Positions 1 through 7,346 of a stretch of 23,153 nt of DNA are shown one piece after another. Position 1 is the stretch's first letter. Each line of letters starts with the position of its first letter. The notes under the pieces are model-generated. The model searched no databases and was not told the DNA's origin. It worked only from the letters and a program-made list of their open reading frames with translations. Source of the stretch: a virus; the IMG/VR virus record IMGVR_UViG_3300029448_000375, positions 1 through 23,153 of that record. One strand, given 5' to 3'. The position numbers and the translations under genes were made by a program.

Positions 1-1
1 G

Positions 2-58
2 AATATTCCGGCAAGTATGTTGAAAGAGCAAGAAACCGTTACTCTCAAGGGAGGGTAA
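2..58 (+). CDS. 3' end of an upstream gene (partial)
   Basis: Frame 2 is open from the window edge to a TAA at 56-58 and would encode the last 18 residues of a protein ending ETVTLKGG. Its stop lies just after a strong Shine-Dalgarno stretch (AAGGGAGGG) that serves the next gene, which fits the tight spacing elsewhere in the window. The fragment is too short to identify. Frame 1 is also open here, so the call rests on the Shine-Dalgarno placement. Confidence 0.35.
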   Translation, partial: NIPASMLKEQETVTLKGG

Positions 59-63
59 CAAAA

Positions 64-492
64 ATGGTTGTTCTCGTTACTGGTTCTGGAAAGAACAAAA
101 GAGCTCTAGTAGAAGAAGCTGCGTTCTTTTTCAAGAACCAGTTAATGCCACGAATGAAGAACCTTTGGATTGACATTAAGCTTCGTCCAAACTATGAAGA
201 CGATGGTGACTGTATTTGGACTGACAGTTACTATCGTCCACGCGAGTTTCACATCAATTTAAAGTCCACTAATGATGAAGATCACATGATAAAAACTCTA
301 GCACATGAGATGGTTCATGTCAAACAATGGGCTAGAGAAGAGATCAAAGACGGCCGTGATGTTACTCGAGCACTATGGAAAAAGACTAGACTCGTTGATT
401 GCCAGAAAACGGCGTATGAAGATTTACCTTGGGAGAAAGAGGCCAACAAGCTAGAAGAGATACTGTTTGAGAGGTGGAAAATGTATAAATAG
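64..492 (+). CDS. SprT-like / gluzincin-type metalloprotease-like protein
   Basis: This 142-residue protein carries a zinc-metalloprotease signature, HEMVH at residues 81-85, within TLAHEMVHVKQWA. A downstream LPWEKEA at 121-127 could supply a third, glutamate ligand (E124 or E126), as in gluzincins. Short phage proteins with this HExxH plus PWE-x-EA pattern are common in T4-like marine phages and are often annotated SprT-like. The substrate is unknown; a role in virion maturation or in attacking host proteins is only a guess. The start is set by AAGGGAGGG eight bases upstream. The gene ends MYK-stop, and that codon string forms a perfect late-promoter octamer for the next gene. Frame 1 is also open upstream to the window edge, so a longer N-terminus cannot be excluded. 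Confidence 0.7.
   Translation: MVVLVTGSGKNKRALVEEAAFFFKNQLMPRMKNLWIDIKLRPNYEDDGDCIWTDSYYRPREFHINLKSTNDEDHMIKTLAHEMVHVKQWAREEIKDGRDVTRALWKKTRLVDCQKTAYEDLPWEKEANKLEEILFERWKMYK
484..491 (+). promoter_or_regulatory. T4-type late promoter TATAAATA
   Basis: An exact TATAAATA octamer is formed by the last codons and stop of the metalloprotease-like gene. In T4 the octamer spans about -13 to -6, which puts the start of transcription at about 497, the A of the HAD gene's ATG. A TGAGAGGT (468-475) / ACCTATCA (501-508) pair, 7 of 8 matched, brackets the octamer. Confidence 0.6.
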
Positions 493-496
493 CAAC

Positions 497-1528
497 ATGA
501 ACCTATCATTCTTCGACATAGACGAAACAGTATTTAATACTTTTGCTAACGTCTTGGTTCGTAAAAAGTTGACAGGTAAACTTGTAACCAAGCTCGATAA
601 TCAAACATTCAACTCATACGAGCTCAAAGATGATGAGGAATACGACTTCTCTGAATTTAAGGACGCTAAACTTTTTAGAGGCTCCTCTAAAGTAATCAAA
701 GGTACAATGAAAGAAGTGAAACGCCAGTTTCGCGATCGTAATACAATGATTATCTTTCTTACCGCTCGCCAAAAGATGGATGATAACGCAACGTTTAAAG
801 ACGCGTTCAGAGACCAAGGGCTCAGAGTAAACGACAAAAGAATCCGTTTCGAGTTGGTTGGTAATCTAAAGTCTGGCACTATTCCCGATAAAAAAGAATA
901 TGTAATTAGAAAATTTTTAAAGAAGTTCAAACAAATTGAAAGAGTAAGTATCTATGACGATCATAGAGAGAACGTTGATATACTAAATAAGGTTTCGCGT
1001 GACTATCCCGATATCCAGTTTCGTAAATTTCTAGTCACAAACGGTGTTATAAAGTCTGCTGGTCAACTCAATTTTAAAGAGTGGTTTACCGAAGAGAAGA
1101 ACCCGCGAATCCCTCGTAAGAAAGGGCAACCAGCAAAGAGTAAGAAACACTCTGATCTATATACCGATGAAGACCCAAGAGGCACAATCCACGGCCTAGG
1201 ATTTAAAGATGTAGAGACTGCCAAGAAGTCTGTTTCTAAGATTAAAGACTCTGGACGTTCGCATGCTCATAAGATTCAAGCTGCAATTGCAATGGAACAA
1301 AGAGCAAGAGTAATGGGTAAGACCGCTGAAGCTGCCGTGTATCGTAAGTACATAAACCAGATGAAAAAGAAGACCAAAGAGAAAAATGAGTCCGCCCCAA
1401 ACACAGCGGATGCAATGAAAAGATATAGAGCTGGTAAAGCCGGATTTACAGACGTCGCACATCTAAAGGCAAAAGGGCTAATTAAGAGGTCTGACGGAAC
1501 AAAAAGAAAGTCTGATAAATATAAATGA
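497..1528 (+). CDS. HAD-superfamily phosphatase fused to phage C-terminal modules
   Basis: This is a 343-residue protein. The N-terminal ~200 residues look like a HAD hydrolase: motif I FFDIDETVF (D7, D9), motif II FLTAR (T89) and motif IV YDDHREN (D154, D155). The HAD fold normally uses an aspartyl-phosphate intermediate; the substrate here is unknown. A basic linker (about 203-218) leads to a module LYTDEDPRGTIHGLGF with SHAHKIQAAIAMEQRARVMG (about 221-290). A final module, from N302 to the C-terminus, contains NTADAMKRYRAGKAGF. Both C-terminal modules recur in other phage proteins as I recall them; their function is unknown. I chose the ATG at 497, not the upstream in-frame ATG at 467, because it directly opens the HAD motif and sits 13 bases after a late-promoter start. 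The gene ends in an ATGA overlap with the next. Confidence 0.85.
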   Translation: MNLSFFDIDETVFNTFANVLVRKKLTGKLVTKLDNQTFNSYELKDDEEYDFSEFKDAKLFRGSSKVIKGTMKEVKRQFRDRNTMIIFLTARQKMDDNATFKDAFRDQGLRVNDKRIRFELVGNLKSGTIPDKKEYVIRKFLKKFKQIERVSIYDDHRENVDILNKVSRDYPDIQFRKFLVTNGVIKSAGQLNFKEWFTEEKNPRIPRKKGQPAKSKKHSDLYTDEDPRGTIHGLGFKDVETAKKSVSKIKDSGRSHAHKIQAAIAMEQRARVMGKTAEAAVYRKYINQMKKKTKEKNESAPNTADAMKRYRAGKAGFTDVAHLKAKGLIKRSDGTKRKSDKYK

Positions 1529-2769
1529 TGTCAAGTTTTAAAGATTATGTTGAAGTCATGGAAGCCACAAAGGCTGGTAAAAACGTGCACATGACTCATA
1601 TTGAGGATCGCGTATTGTACGGTGGAGTCACAGGTGCTAGGGAAGCCATACTTGCTCTTAGGTCTATGAGAGATATGTTGGCTGGTAACTCAAAAACAGG
1701 TACAAACGTAACAGTTAAATGGGATGGCGCACCTGCCGTCTTCGCTGGTATTGACCCCTCTGACGGAGAGTTCTTTGTGGCGAAGAAGGGTATCTTCAAT
1801 AAGAATCCAAAGGTCTATAAGTCCGTGGCAGAGGTACGCGCTGACACATCTGGTGATCTGGCTGAAAAACTATCAACCGCCTATGAAGAGTTAAAAGACT
1901 TGGGAATCCAAGGTGTGATTCAAGGCGACATTATGTTTACTAACGATCTTTCTACAGAGAGCATCGATGGAGAAACCTACATCACTTTCCAACCAAACAC
2001 TATTGTATATGCTGTACCGAAGAACTCTAAGCTTGGTAAGACAATATCGAAGGCTAAGTTAGGAGTGGTTTTTCATACCACATATACTGGTTCTGATTTT
2101 GAATCGATGAAAGCCAGTTATGGTGTCGATCTAAACAAACTTAAAAAGAAAAAGTCTGTATGGTATCAAGATGCTGATCTACGAGATTTATCAGGAACTG
2201 CAACCTTCACAGAGGCAGATACCAAAGAAGTAACCGAGGCACTATCAAAAGCCGGTAAGATTTTCAGTAAGATTTCTAGTACAACTCTAAAAGAACTTGA
2301 GACAAACCTAGAACTTGCCACAAAGATTGAATCATTTAATAATACTCTTGTAAGGAGAGGTGCTAAAATAACTAATACTAAGAAGCATGTCGATGATTTG
2401 ATTAAGTACTTCGATGAAAGATTCGGAAAAGAACTTGAAAAAAGAAAAAGTGAAAAGGGTAAGGCAGCTGTTACTAAGAAACAACAGGAAATGATGTCGT
2501 TTTTCTCGCCTAAGAACAAGAAAAACCTAGATTTAATGTTTCAATTGATGAATGCTATCGTTGATGCAAAGTTAATTATTATAAATAGATTAGACAGACT
2601 TAAAAAAATAGACACTTTTATACGGACAAAAAATGGATTTAAGGTGACTGGCTCAGAAGGTTTTGTAGCGATTGACAAAACCAAAGGGGGCGCAGTCAAG
2701 TTAGTCGATAGGTTGGAATTTTCGATGAACAACTTCTCGTCTGACGTTATTAAGGGATGGGAACGATGA
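1525..2769 (+). CDS. KxDG nucleotidyltransferase-like phage protein with capsid-targeting-type N-terminus
   Basis: This 414-residue protein starts MMSSFKDYVEVMEA, resembling the T4 internal-protein leader (MKTYQEFIAEA), with a possible cleavage after VME. The core contains VKWDGAPAVF (K65, D67, G68), which matches motif I of covalent nucleotidyltransferases (ATP-dependent DNA/RNA ligases and capping enzymes). FVAKKGIF (84-91) and GVIQGDIMF (130-138) follow, in positions resembling later ligase motifs, and then KLGVVFHTTYTGS (178-190). The second half is helical and charged. I recall similar phage proteins annotated as DUF6267, without a proven activity. The ligase-type reaction is therefore an inference; a clear KxK motif V is not obvious. 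ATGATG gives two starts, 1525 (ATGA overlap with the HAD gene) and 1528; the second better matches the M-x-SFK leader. Confidence 0.75.
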   Translation: MMSSFKDYVEVMEATKAGKNVHMTHIEDRVLYGGVTGAREAILALRSMRDMLAGNSKTGTNVTVKWDGAPAVFAGIDPSDGEFFVAKKGIFNKNPKVYKSVAEVRADTSGDLAEKLSTAYEELKDLGIQGVIQGDIMFTNDLSTESIDGETYITFQPNTIVYAVPKNSKLGKTISKAKLGVVFHTTYTGSDFESMKASYGVDLNKLKKKKSVWYQDADLRDLSGTATFTEADTKEVTEALSKAGKIFSKISSTTLKELETNLELATKIESFNNTLVRRGAKITNTKKHVDDLIKYFDERFGKELEKRKSEKGKAAVTKKQQEMMSFFSPKNKKNLDLMFQLMNAIVDAKLIIINRLDRLKKIDTFIRTKNGFKVTGSEGFVAIDKTKGGAVKLVDRLEFSMNNFSSDVIKGWER

Positions 2770-3098
2770 GATCATTTAAAGATCACTGTTGTAGAGATTG
2801 TGAAAGTCTCTACGAACAAACAATCGAAGAAGCTGAATACAAGGGTAGAAAAGTAGAGCTCAATAATCCCACTCGCTCGTCAGACGGCAAAAAGAAGTTT
2901 TACGTTTACGTAAAGAACGAAAAGGGAAACGTTATTAAGTTAGGATTTGGCGATCCTAATATGGAAATCAAACGTGACGATCCCCAACGTAGAAAAAATT
3001 TCAGAGCCCGTCATAATTGTGACGATCCCGGCCCCAAATGGAAAGCAAGATACTGGTCTTGTTATCAATGGAGAGCTGGAGCGAAAGTGGATAACTAA
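2766..3098 (+). CDS. Conserved phage protein with CTS-like leader
   Basis: This is a 110-residue protein. The N-terminus MRSFKDHC is the same M-x-SFK-[DE] leader seen in its neighbours. It is followed by TIEEAEYKGRK, a good match to a prohead-protease site I-x-E/A. The rest is a single conserved module: YKGRKVELNNPTR, FYVYVKNEKGN, FGDPNMEIKRDDPQRRKNF and RARHNCDDPGP, ending in YWSCYQW. I recall this module as a stand-alone or C-terminal domain in many T4-like marine phages, with unknown function. It is basic, with several Cys and His residues. The start was set at the ATG overlapping the upstream TGA (ATGA), not the in-frame ATG at 2757. The gene ends one base before the next ATG. Confidence 0.8.
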   Translation: MRSFKDHCCRDCESLYEQTIEEAEYKGRKVELNNPTRSSDGKKKFYVYVKNEKGNVIKLGFGDPNMEIKRDDPQRRKNFRARHNCDDPGPKWKARYWSCYQWRAGAKVDN

Positions 3099-3099
3099 T

Positions 3100-5028
3100 A
3101 TGAGCATAAAATCCTTCAAGACATTCAGTGAAGATAAATCAAAGGAAGTGGTCTTTACCTTTGGCCGTTTCAACCCGCCAACAACCGGCCACGAAAAACT
3201 TATTAAAAAAGTGATTGCACAGGCAGTCGGTAACAATTTTAGAATCTACGTTTCAAAGTCAAATGATCCAAAACGTAATCCTCTTGAATACAAAGAAAAA
3301 GTTCAACTCATGCGGAAGATGTTTCCGAAGTATGGTAGAAACATTGTATTCAATAATAAGATAACAAACGTCTTTGACATTCTTGTTGACCTGTACGATC
3401 AAGGCTTCCAGAAAGTCACGATGGTAGTTGGTTCAGACCGTGTGCCAGAGTTTAGAAAGCTAATGTCGAAGTACAATGGTGTAAAAGCTCGTCATGGTTT
3501 CTATAACTTTGATACAATCAATACAGTTTCTGCCGGTGATCGCGATCCCGACGCAGAAGATGTATCTGGTATGTCAGCATCTAAGATGAGAGCCGCTGCA
3601 GCTGCAGGTGATTTAGATTCATTTAGTAAAGGTCTTCCAAAGGGATTTGGCGATAAGGTGGGTGTATTTAATCTGATTCGTAAGAGAATGGGATTGAAAG
3701 AGATGACCAACTTCCGTAAACACATCGACCTTGGCCCTCAATCAATTTTAAGAGAGAAGTACGTAAGAGGTGAAATCTTCAACGAAGGTGATACAGTTTG
3801 TTGTGTTCGTACTGGAACTAAATTTATTATCGAAGAAAGAAAGTCTAGCTTTGTGGTTGGTGAAGACGGTAATAAGTACTGGATTCGTGATCTAATCGAA
3901 GTAAAACAAGACCCCGATATCAAAAAGAAAAAGGGAACACAACCCGCTAAGTATTACAAAGGTCTTTCAAAGTCTACTAAAGACAAACGAGATGCACACT
4001 TTAAGAAGGGTGCAGACATGGATGACGATAACCCTAAAGCATATAAACCAGCTCCAGGCGACAAGAGTGCGAAAACTAAACCATCTAAACACACGAAGAA
4101 GTTCAAACAGATGTACGGTGAAAATGAGATGGGTACAGATGCATTAACTAAAAAGTATAAAAAAGCAACTCCGATGGAAGAACAGTTTGAACAACTAGAC
4201 GAAAAACTTATTACCTTTGCAAAGAAAGCATATCCGAAGTCTGGTAATATCCTTATCCTTGCAGGTGGTGCTGGGTCTGGTAAAGGATTCATACTTGATA
4301 ACTTAGTTGGTATGGAAGGTAAAGTATTTGACGTAGACGCTCTCAAGAGTTTAGCCACTAGAACACCAGTTATTGTCAAGAAGGTTAGAGATGAATTGGA
4401 TATCGATCTTTCTAAGTTTGATAGCAAAAAGAATAAAGATGTTCTTAGAAATCCAGCAAACGTAACTAAACTTCACGAAATTATCGGTGACTTTCTAGAT
4501 TTACCTAGTAAGCAACAGAAGACATTCTTTGCTAACGTTATTGCTCAAGCACCTAATGCTAAACCAAACGTCATTTTCGATGTGACACTCAAGGATTTAA
4601 GAAAACTAGAAAAGATTACTCGTCTTGCAGATTCTATTGGATATGATAAAAAGAATATCCATATCGTATGGGTTATCAACGACATTGAAATTGCTAAGGT
4701 TCAGAACGTACAAAGACCAAGAAATGTTCCTGTCGAGATTCTAGTCAATACACACAGAGGTGCTTCTCAAACCATGCTTGATATTATGAAGATGGGTAAC
4801 TCGTTGAAGAAATACATGGATGGTGATATTGTATTTGCTTTCAATAAGATTGGTGTAGACAGTGATCTAAAAACAAGTGGTCGCGGTGGACAATACATTA
4901 AAAAGTCTGACTACTTCTATGCTAAAAGATCAGGTTCGGCACCTCTTAAGTTTTCACAAATCGGCGATAATATCTTAAAGAAAATTAAATCGTATGTCCC
5001 AAACGCTAATACATGGAGTCTCGACTAA
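3100..5028 (+). CDS. Cytidylyltransferase-like / P-loop kinase fusion protein
   Basis: This is a 642-residue fusion. Residues 1-12 (MSIKSFKTFSED) repeat the leader seen in neighbouring genes. Residues 17-200 form a nucleotidyltransferase domain: FTFGRFNPPTTGHEKL holds the HxGH-type motif (TTGH, 28-31), and MSASKMR (158-164) stands in for the ISSTxxR motif. A small domain at about 225-270 is followed by a linker module (PAKYYKGL, KPAPGDKSAKTKPSKHTKK) that I recall from other phages. The C-terminus (from about 370) is a P-loop kinase: GGAGSGKGF (389-397) resembles Walker A of adenylate kinases (GKG) and zeta-toxin-like kinases. NVIFDVT and HIVWVINDIEIA follow. A nucleotidyltransferase joined to a P-loop kinase recalls NadR, but the order, linker and sequence differ, so NAD metabolism is only one option. 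The ATG at 3100 follows the upstream stop by one base; an in-frame ATG at 2947 lies inside the previous gene and was rejected. Confidence 0.85.
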   Translation: MSIKSFKTFSEDKSKEVVFTFGRFNPPTTGHEKLIKKVIAQAVGNNFRIYVSKSNDPKRNPLEYKEKVQLMRKMFPKYGRNIVFNNKITNVFDILVDLYDQGFQKVTMVVGSDRVPEFRKLMSKYNGVKARHGFYNFDTINTVSAGDRDPDAEDVSGMSASKMRAAAAAGDLDSFSKGLPKGFGDKVGVFNLIRKRMGLKEMTNFRKHIDLGPQSILREKYVRGEIFNEGDTVCCVRTGTKFIIEERKSSFVVGEDGNKYWIRDLIEVKQDPDIKKKKGTQPAKYYKGLSKSTKDKRDAHFKKGADMDDDNPKAYKPAPGDKSAKTKPSKHTKKFKQMYGENEMGTDALTKKYKKATPMEEQFEQLDEKLITFAKKAYPKSGNILILAGGAGSGKGFILDNLVGMEGKVFDVDALKSLATRTPVIVKKVRDELDIDLSKFDSKKNKDVLRNPANVTKLHEIIGDFLDLPSKQQKTFFANVIAQAPNAKPNVIFDVTLKDLRKLEKITRLADSIGYDKKNIHIVWVINDIEIAKVQNVQRPRNVPVEILVNTHRGASQTMLDIMKMGNSLKKYMDGDIVFAFNKIGVDSDLKTSGRGGQYIKKSDYFYAKRSGSAPLKFSQIGDNILKKIKSYVPNANTWSLD

Positions 5029-5282
5029 TGAAAAGTTTCAAAGAAGCAATGTATGAGGATGTAACGGCAGCTCTCAAAAAGAAATCAGAAAAATCCGGCG
5101 TGGACATGGGGACACTCCGAAAAATTTATAACCGCGGTGTAGCAGCTTGGAGAACAGGACACAGACCCGGCACAACTCCAACGCAGTGGGGATTGGCTAG
5201 AGTTAATTCAGTTCTTACAGGAGGGCCAGCACGAAAATCAGATGCAGACATTTGGTCTAAGAGAAAAAAGGTTAAAAAATGA
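5028..5282 (+). CDS. Small DUF5824-like phage protein with CTS-like leader
   Basis: This is an 84-residue basic protein. It starts MKSFKEAMYED, the recurring leader of this cluster. The remainder is one conserved module: GTLRKIYNRGVAAWRTGHRPG, then TPTQWGLARVNSVLTGG, and a K-rich tail. I recall this RGV-AW-x-TGHRPGT pattern as DUF5824, widespread in phages and without known function. The start is the ATG that overlaps the upstream stop by one base (TAATG); the in-frame ATG at 5013 would add five residues before the leader and was rejected. The end overlaps the next gene in an ATGA. Confidence 0.8.
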   Translation: MKSFKEAMYEDVTAALKKKSEKSGVDMGTLRKIYNRGVAAWRTGHRPGTTPTQWGLARVNSVLTGGPARKSDADIWSKRKKVKK

Positions 5283-5848
5283 TTTCATTTAACGATTATC
5301 TTTTAGTAGAGCTAGCTATGGGTGGTAAAAAACTCTCATCAAAACAGATTGTTAAGAAGATTAAAAAGCAGGGTAGAAGTAGCACACTTAGAGATTGGGA
5401 AAAGATTTTTAAGAAGTTTTCTCCAAAGGAACTACACTCCAAAGATCAGTTAAGAGGTATGCTCCCTCAGACAGTAAAGACTGATGACATTGTTGCATTG
5501 TTTGCAGAGGATGTTGACTTGGTTGAAAAACTTGATCCTCGTAAGCACGACATTGGTGATTACATCGATGACTTTATGAAGTCAGACGCACCACAGTTTA
5601 AAGGTAAATCGAAAGAGAAGATTCGTGATATGGCTTTAGCAGCATATAGAGCTGCAAGAAGAGAAGCTGGATTAGATGAAGGTCTTAGTACTAAAGATAG
5701 AGCAGAACTTTATCGATTGACTACTCTGGCCATGAAAGCAGTGCCTGGCTCTGGAAAACAAAAAAATATAATTCAAAAACTAAATGCTATTCGAGTAAAG
5801 AATAAAATGAAGCCTATCCAAGAAGATGATAACGAAAAAACAACTTGA
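5279..5848 (+). CDS. Conserved phage protein, possible internal head protein
   Basis: This is a 189-residue lysine-rich, mostly helical protein. It begins MISFNDYLLVELA, a variant of the M-x-SFK-[DE] leader with a possible cleavage after LVE. Residues 13-80 are basic and helical (KQIVKKIKKQGRSS). A second module, KHDIGDYIDDFMKSDAPQFK with KIRDMALAAYRAARREAGLDE, matches a pattern I recall from several T4-like phage proteins (D-F-x-x-SDAPQFKGK). It ends with LDEG, which fits a prohead-protease site. No enzymatic motif is visible. It overlaps the upstream gene by ATGA and the downstream gene by 23 bases. Confidence 0.75.
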   Translation: MISFNDYLLVELAMGGKKLSSKQIVKKIKKQGRSSTLRDWEKIFKKFSPKELHSKDQLRGMLPQTVKTDDIVALFAEDVDLVEKLDPRKHDIGDYIDDFMKSDAPQFKGKSKEKIRDMALAAYRAARREAGLDEGLSTKDRAELYRLTTLAMKAVPGSGKQKNIIQKLNAIRVKNKMKPIQEDDNEKTT

Positions 5849-6569
5849 TGCGGTTGAAAAATATGCAGATAAATTATTTGCTAAAGTGGGATTGGATATC
5901 GAGTTTACTCGGCACTTTCTCGATCGCGTTAATGATGCTCGTAATAAGAAACAGATCAACTCAGCAGAACTACAAAGACTTTTTAGACAATCGTATAAGA
6001 AACATGGTAGAAAAATATCATCACTGGATAAAGGGGCTCAAGCTGTCATTAAGGATATGCAGACAGACATTAACATGCCATTCGTTATTCAACCCGATAG
6101 TAACGGAGAGCTAGACTTAGTAGCTAAAACAGTTATGAGAAAGAAAAATTTTAAAACATCCAACAGAACATTCTCTGTAGAAAGTTTTCAGACGTGGCTT
6201 GAAGAGTCATCAGAACACAATGAAAGTCTCTGGGCTAACATCCATAAGAAAAGACAAAGAATCAAACGTGGTTCTGGTGAGAGAATGAGAAAGAAAGGTG
6301 AAAAGGGTGCACCTACTCCAGCTCAAATGAAAAGAGCTAAAGGTGAGAATGTAGAAGAGAAAAAGGGTGGTAAGCCAGAATCGTTTGAGTCACAGTTTAA
6401 GAGAAGAGTTGTTAAGACCACCAAGCCAGAACATAAAGAAAAAGGTTATAACTGGCGTATCAAGGGTAAGGATAGACCCGAAATTTCAATCAAGTTGTAT
6501 AAGAATAAGCCTGGGTTTGAAGAATTTAAAAAACAATTACGAAGAGTTGCGGGCCACGAATTCGGATAA
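5826..6569 (+). CDS. Three-module phage protein
   Basis: This 247-residue protein is built from three short modules. Residues 1-115 (FTRHFLDRVNDARNKKQI, DMQTDINMPFVIQ, ELDLVAKTVMRKKNF) form a compact conserved domain. Its H...R spacing loosely recalls DUF4258/BrnT-type small toxin folds; this is a weak similarity. A WLEESSEHNESLW junction (about 122-134) contains a prohead-protease-like L-E-E-S. The second module, NIHKKRQRIKRGSGERMRKK, is very basic and recurs in other phage proteins. The third (ESFESQFKRRVVKTTKPEHK, NWRIKGKDRPEISIKLY, RRVAGHEFG) is another recurrent module. The high positive charge fits DNA contact. The ATG at 5826 is the only reasonable start; no alternative in-frame start lies near the upstream stop. 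The gene is followed directly by a late promoter. Confidence 0.75.
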   Translation: MITKKQLDAVEKYADKLFAKVGLDIEFTRHFLDRVNDARNKKQINSAELQRLFRQSYKKHGRKISSLDKGAQAVIKDMQTDINMPFVIQPDSNGELDLVAKTVMRKKNFKTSNRTFSVESFQTWLEESSEHNESLWANIHKKRQRIKRGSGERMRKKGEKGAPTPAQMKRAKGENVEEKKGGKPESFESQFKRRVVKTTKPEHKEKGYNWRIKGKDRPEISIKLYKNKPGFEEFKKQLRRVAGHEFG

Positions 6570-6570
6570 T

Positions 6571-6578
6571 TATAAATA
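6571..6578 (+). promoter_or_regulatory. T4-type late promoter TATAAATA
   Basis: Exact octamer in the short gap between two genes. The predicted transcription start is about 6584, leaving a leader of about 20 bases before the ATG at 6604. GGGG at about 6589-6592 is a weak Shine-Dalgarno candidate. Unlike other sites in this window, no clear inverted repeat brackets it. Confidence 0.75.
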
Positions 6579-6603
6579 GAGTTTTAATGGGGACACTGTA
6601 AAG

Positions 6604-7047
6604 ATGAAAAGACCAAAGTTTGTACCAGAATCAATCAAGGATGAAGACGTTTCTCAGTTTGTAGCAGCCGCAGCGTGTGCTAAACGAGAAGGTAAAAAGG
6701 ACTTCATATTCGCCGGTAAGAAGTATAAGGTGACTATGAAAGCTAAAGTTGAAGACCAGAAGCTTGATCCTGTTAATCCAAAAGCCGCAGATAAGTTCAA
6801 GAACCGTAAAGACAAAGACATCGACAATGATGGCGATGTAGACGATTCTGACGAATACCTACACAAAAGACGTAAAGCCATTGGTAAGGCAATGAAGAAA
6901 GAGTCTTTTAGTCGAGTAGATGCTATAGTAGAAAGAGTATCCGGTGCTAGTGAAGATACACGACAGACTTTCATTAAAGAATATAACATTACAGAAGAAA
7001 GTAAGTATTCTGAAATTGTTAAATCATGGAAGGTATTTTCAAGATGA
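6604..7047 (+). CDS. Phage protein with a dockerin/EF-hand-type calcium loop
   Basis: This is a 147-residue protein. Residues 15-45 (FVAAAACAKREGKKDFIFAG) form a small module I recall from marine phages. Residues 72-83 (DIDNDGDVDDSD) fit a 12-residue EF-hand calcium loop: D at 1, 3 and 5, G at 6, V at 8, D at 12, the dockerin-like variant. It is followed by EYLHKRRKAIG. The C-terminal part (SFSRVDAIVERVSGASEDTR) may be a further module. Calcium-stabilised virion proteins are plausible, but the role is unknown. It is the first gene after a late promoter and overlaps the next gene by ATGA. Confidence 0.75.
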   Translation: MKRPKFVPESIKDEDVSQFVAAAACAKREGKKDFIFAGKKYKVTMKAKVEDQKLDPVNPKAADKFKNRKDKDIDNDGDVDDSDEYLHKRRKAIGKAMKKESFSRVDAIVERVSGASEDTRQTFIKEYNITEESKYSEIVKSWKVFSR

Positions 7048-7337
7048 CAGGCCCCGAAAAACAAAGACTTGACCGTATCGAAGACAAGATTGATAAGTTA
7101 GCCGATGCAGTCGTAGCCATTGCTCGGGCAGAAGAAAAACTTCTTGGATTAGAACAGCTTTCGATGGATTTACATCGCAAAATTACAGATATAGAGGAAC
7201 GTCTCAGAGTTGTAGAAGAGTCCTCAAGTAGTTCAGCTAAAGAGTTGAACATAATTAATAGAGTTCTTTGGATTGCCATCTCGGCCCTTCTCACTGGTGG
7301 AATCCTTGTTTATTTGTGGGGCCCTGCAGCGTTATAA
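7044..7337 (+). CDS. Coiled-coil membrane protein, XhlA/holin-like
   Basis: This is a 97-residue protein. Residues 1-65 form a heptad-rich coiled coil (RLDRIEDKIDKLADAVVAIA, KITDIEERLRVVEE). A short Ser linker precedes one C-terminal transmembrane helix, about VLWIAISALLTGGILVYLWG. This layout, an N-terminal coiled coil and C-terminal anchor, is that of haemolysin XhlA-type phage proteins that assist holins, and of some small membrane-anchored phage proteins. A lysis role is possible but not shown. I chose the ATG at 7044, which overlaps the upstream TGA (ATGA), over 7026. Confidence 0.7.
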   Translation: MTGPEKQRLDRIEDKIDKLADAVVAIARAEEKLLGLEQLSMDLHRKITDIEERLRVVEESSSSSAKELNIINRVLWIAISALLTGGILVYLWGPAAL

Positions 7338-7346
7338 GGAGAAAAA

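Noticed and set aside
1-63. N-terminal extension of the metalloprotease-like gene through the open frame 1
   Set aside because: The strong Shine-Dalgarno just before the ATG at 64 supports a start there, and frame 2 ends properly as an upstream gene. It cannot be fully excluded at the window edge.
1520-1527. TATAAATG overlapping the start of the gene at 1525
   Set aside because: It is one base off the octamer, and a start at about 1533 would fall after the gene's ATG.
2580-2587. TATAAATA inside the KxDG protein gene
   Set aside because: It lies within coding sequence about 180 bases from the next start, and it encodes part of the IIINR segment, so chance in AT-rich sequence is more likely.
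2947-3099. N-terminal extension of the fusion protein to 2947
   Set aside because: It would lie wholly inside the previous conserved gene; the MSIKSFK leader at 3100 is the natural start.
3954-4427. 157-residue reverse-strand open frame
   Set aside because: It is opposite the linker and kinase part of the fusion protein; it has no ribosome-binding site or recognisable motif.
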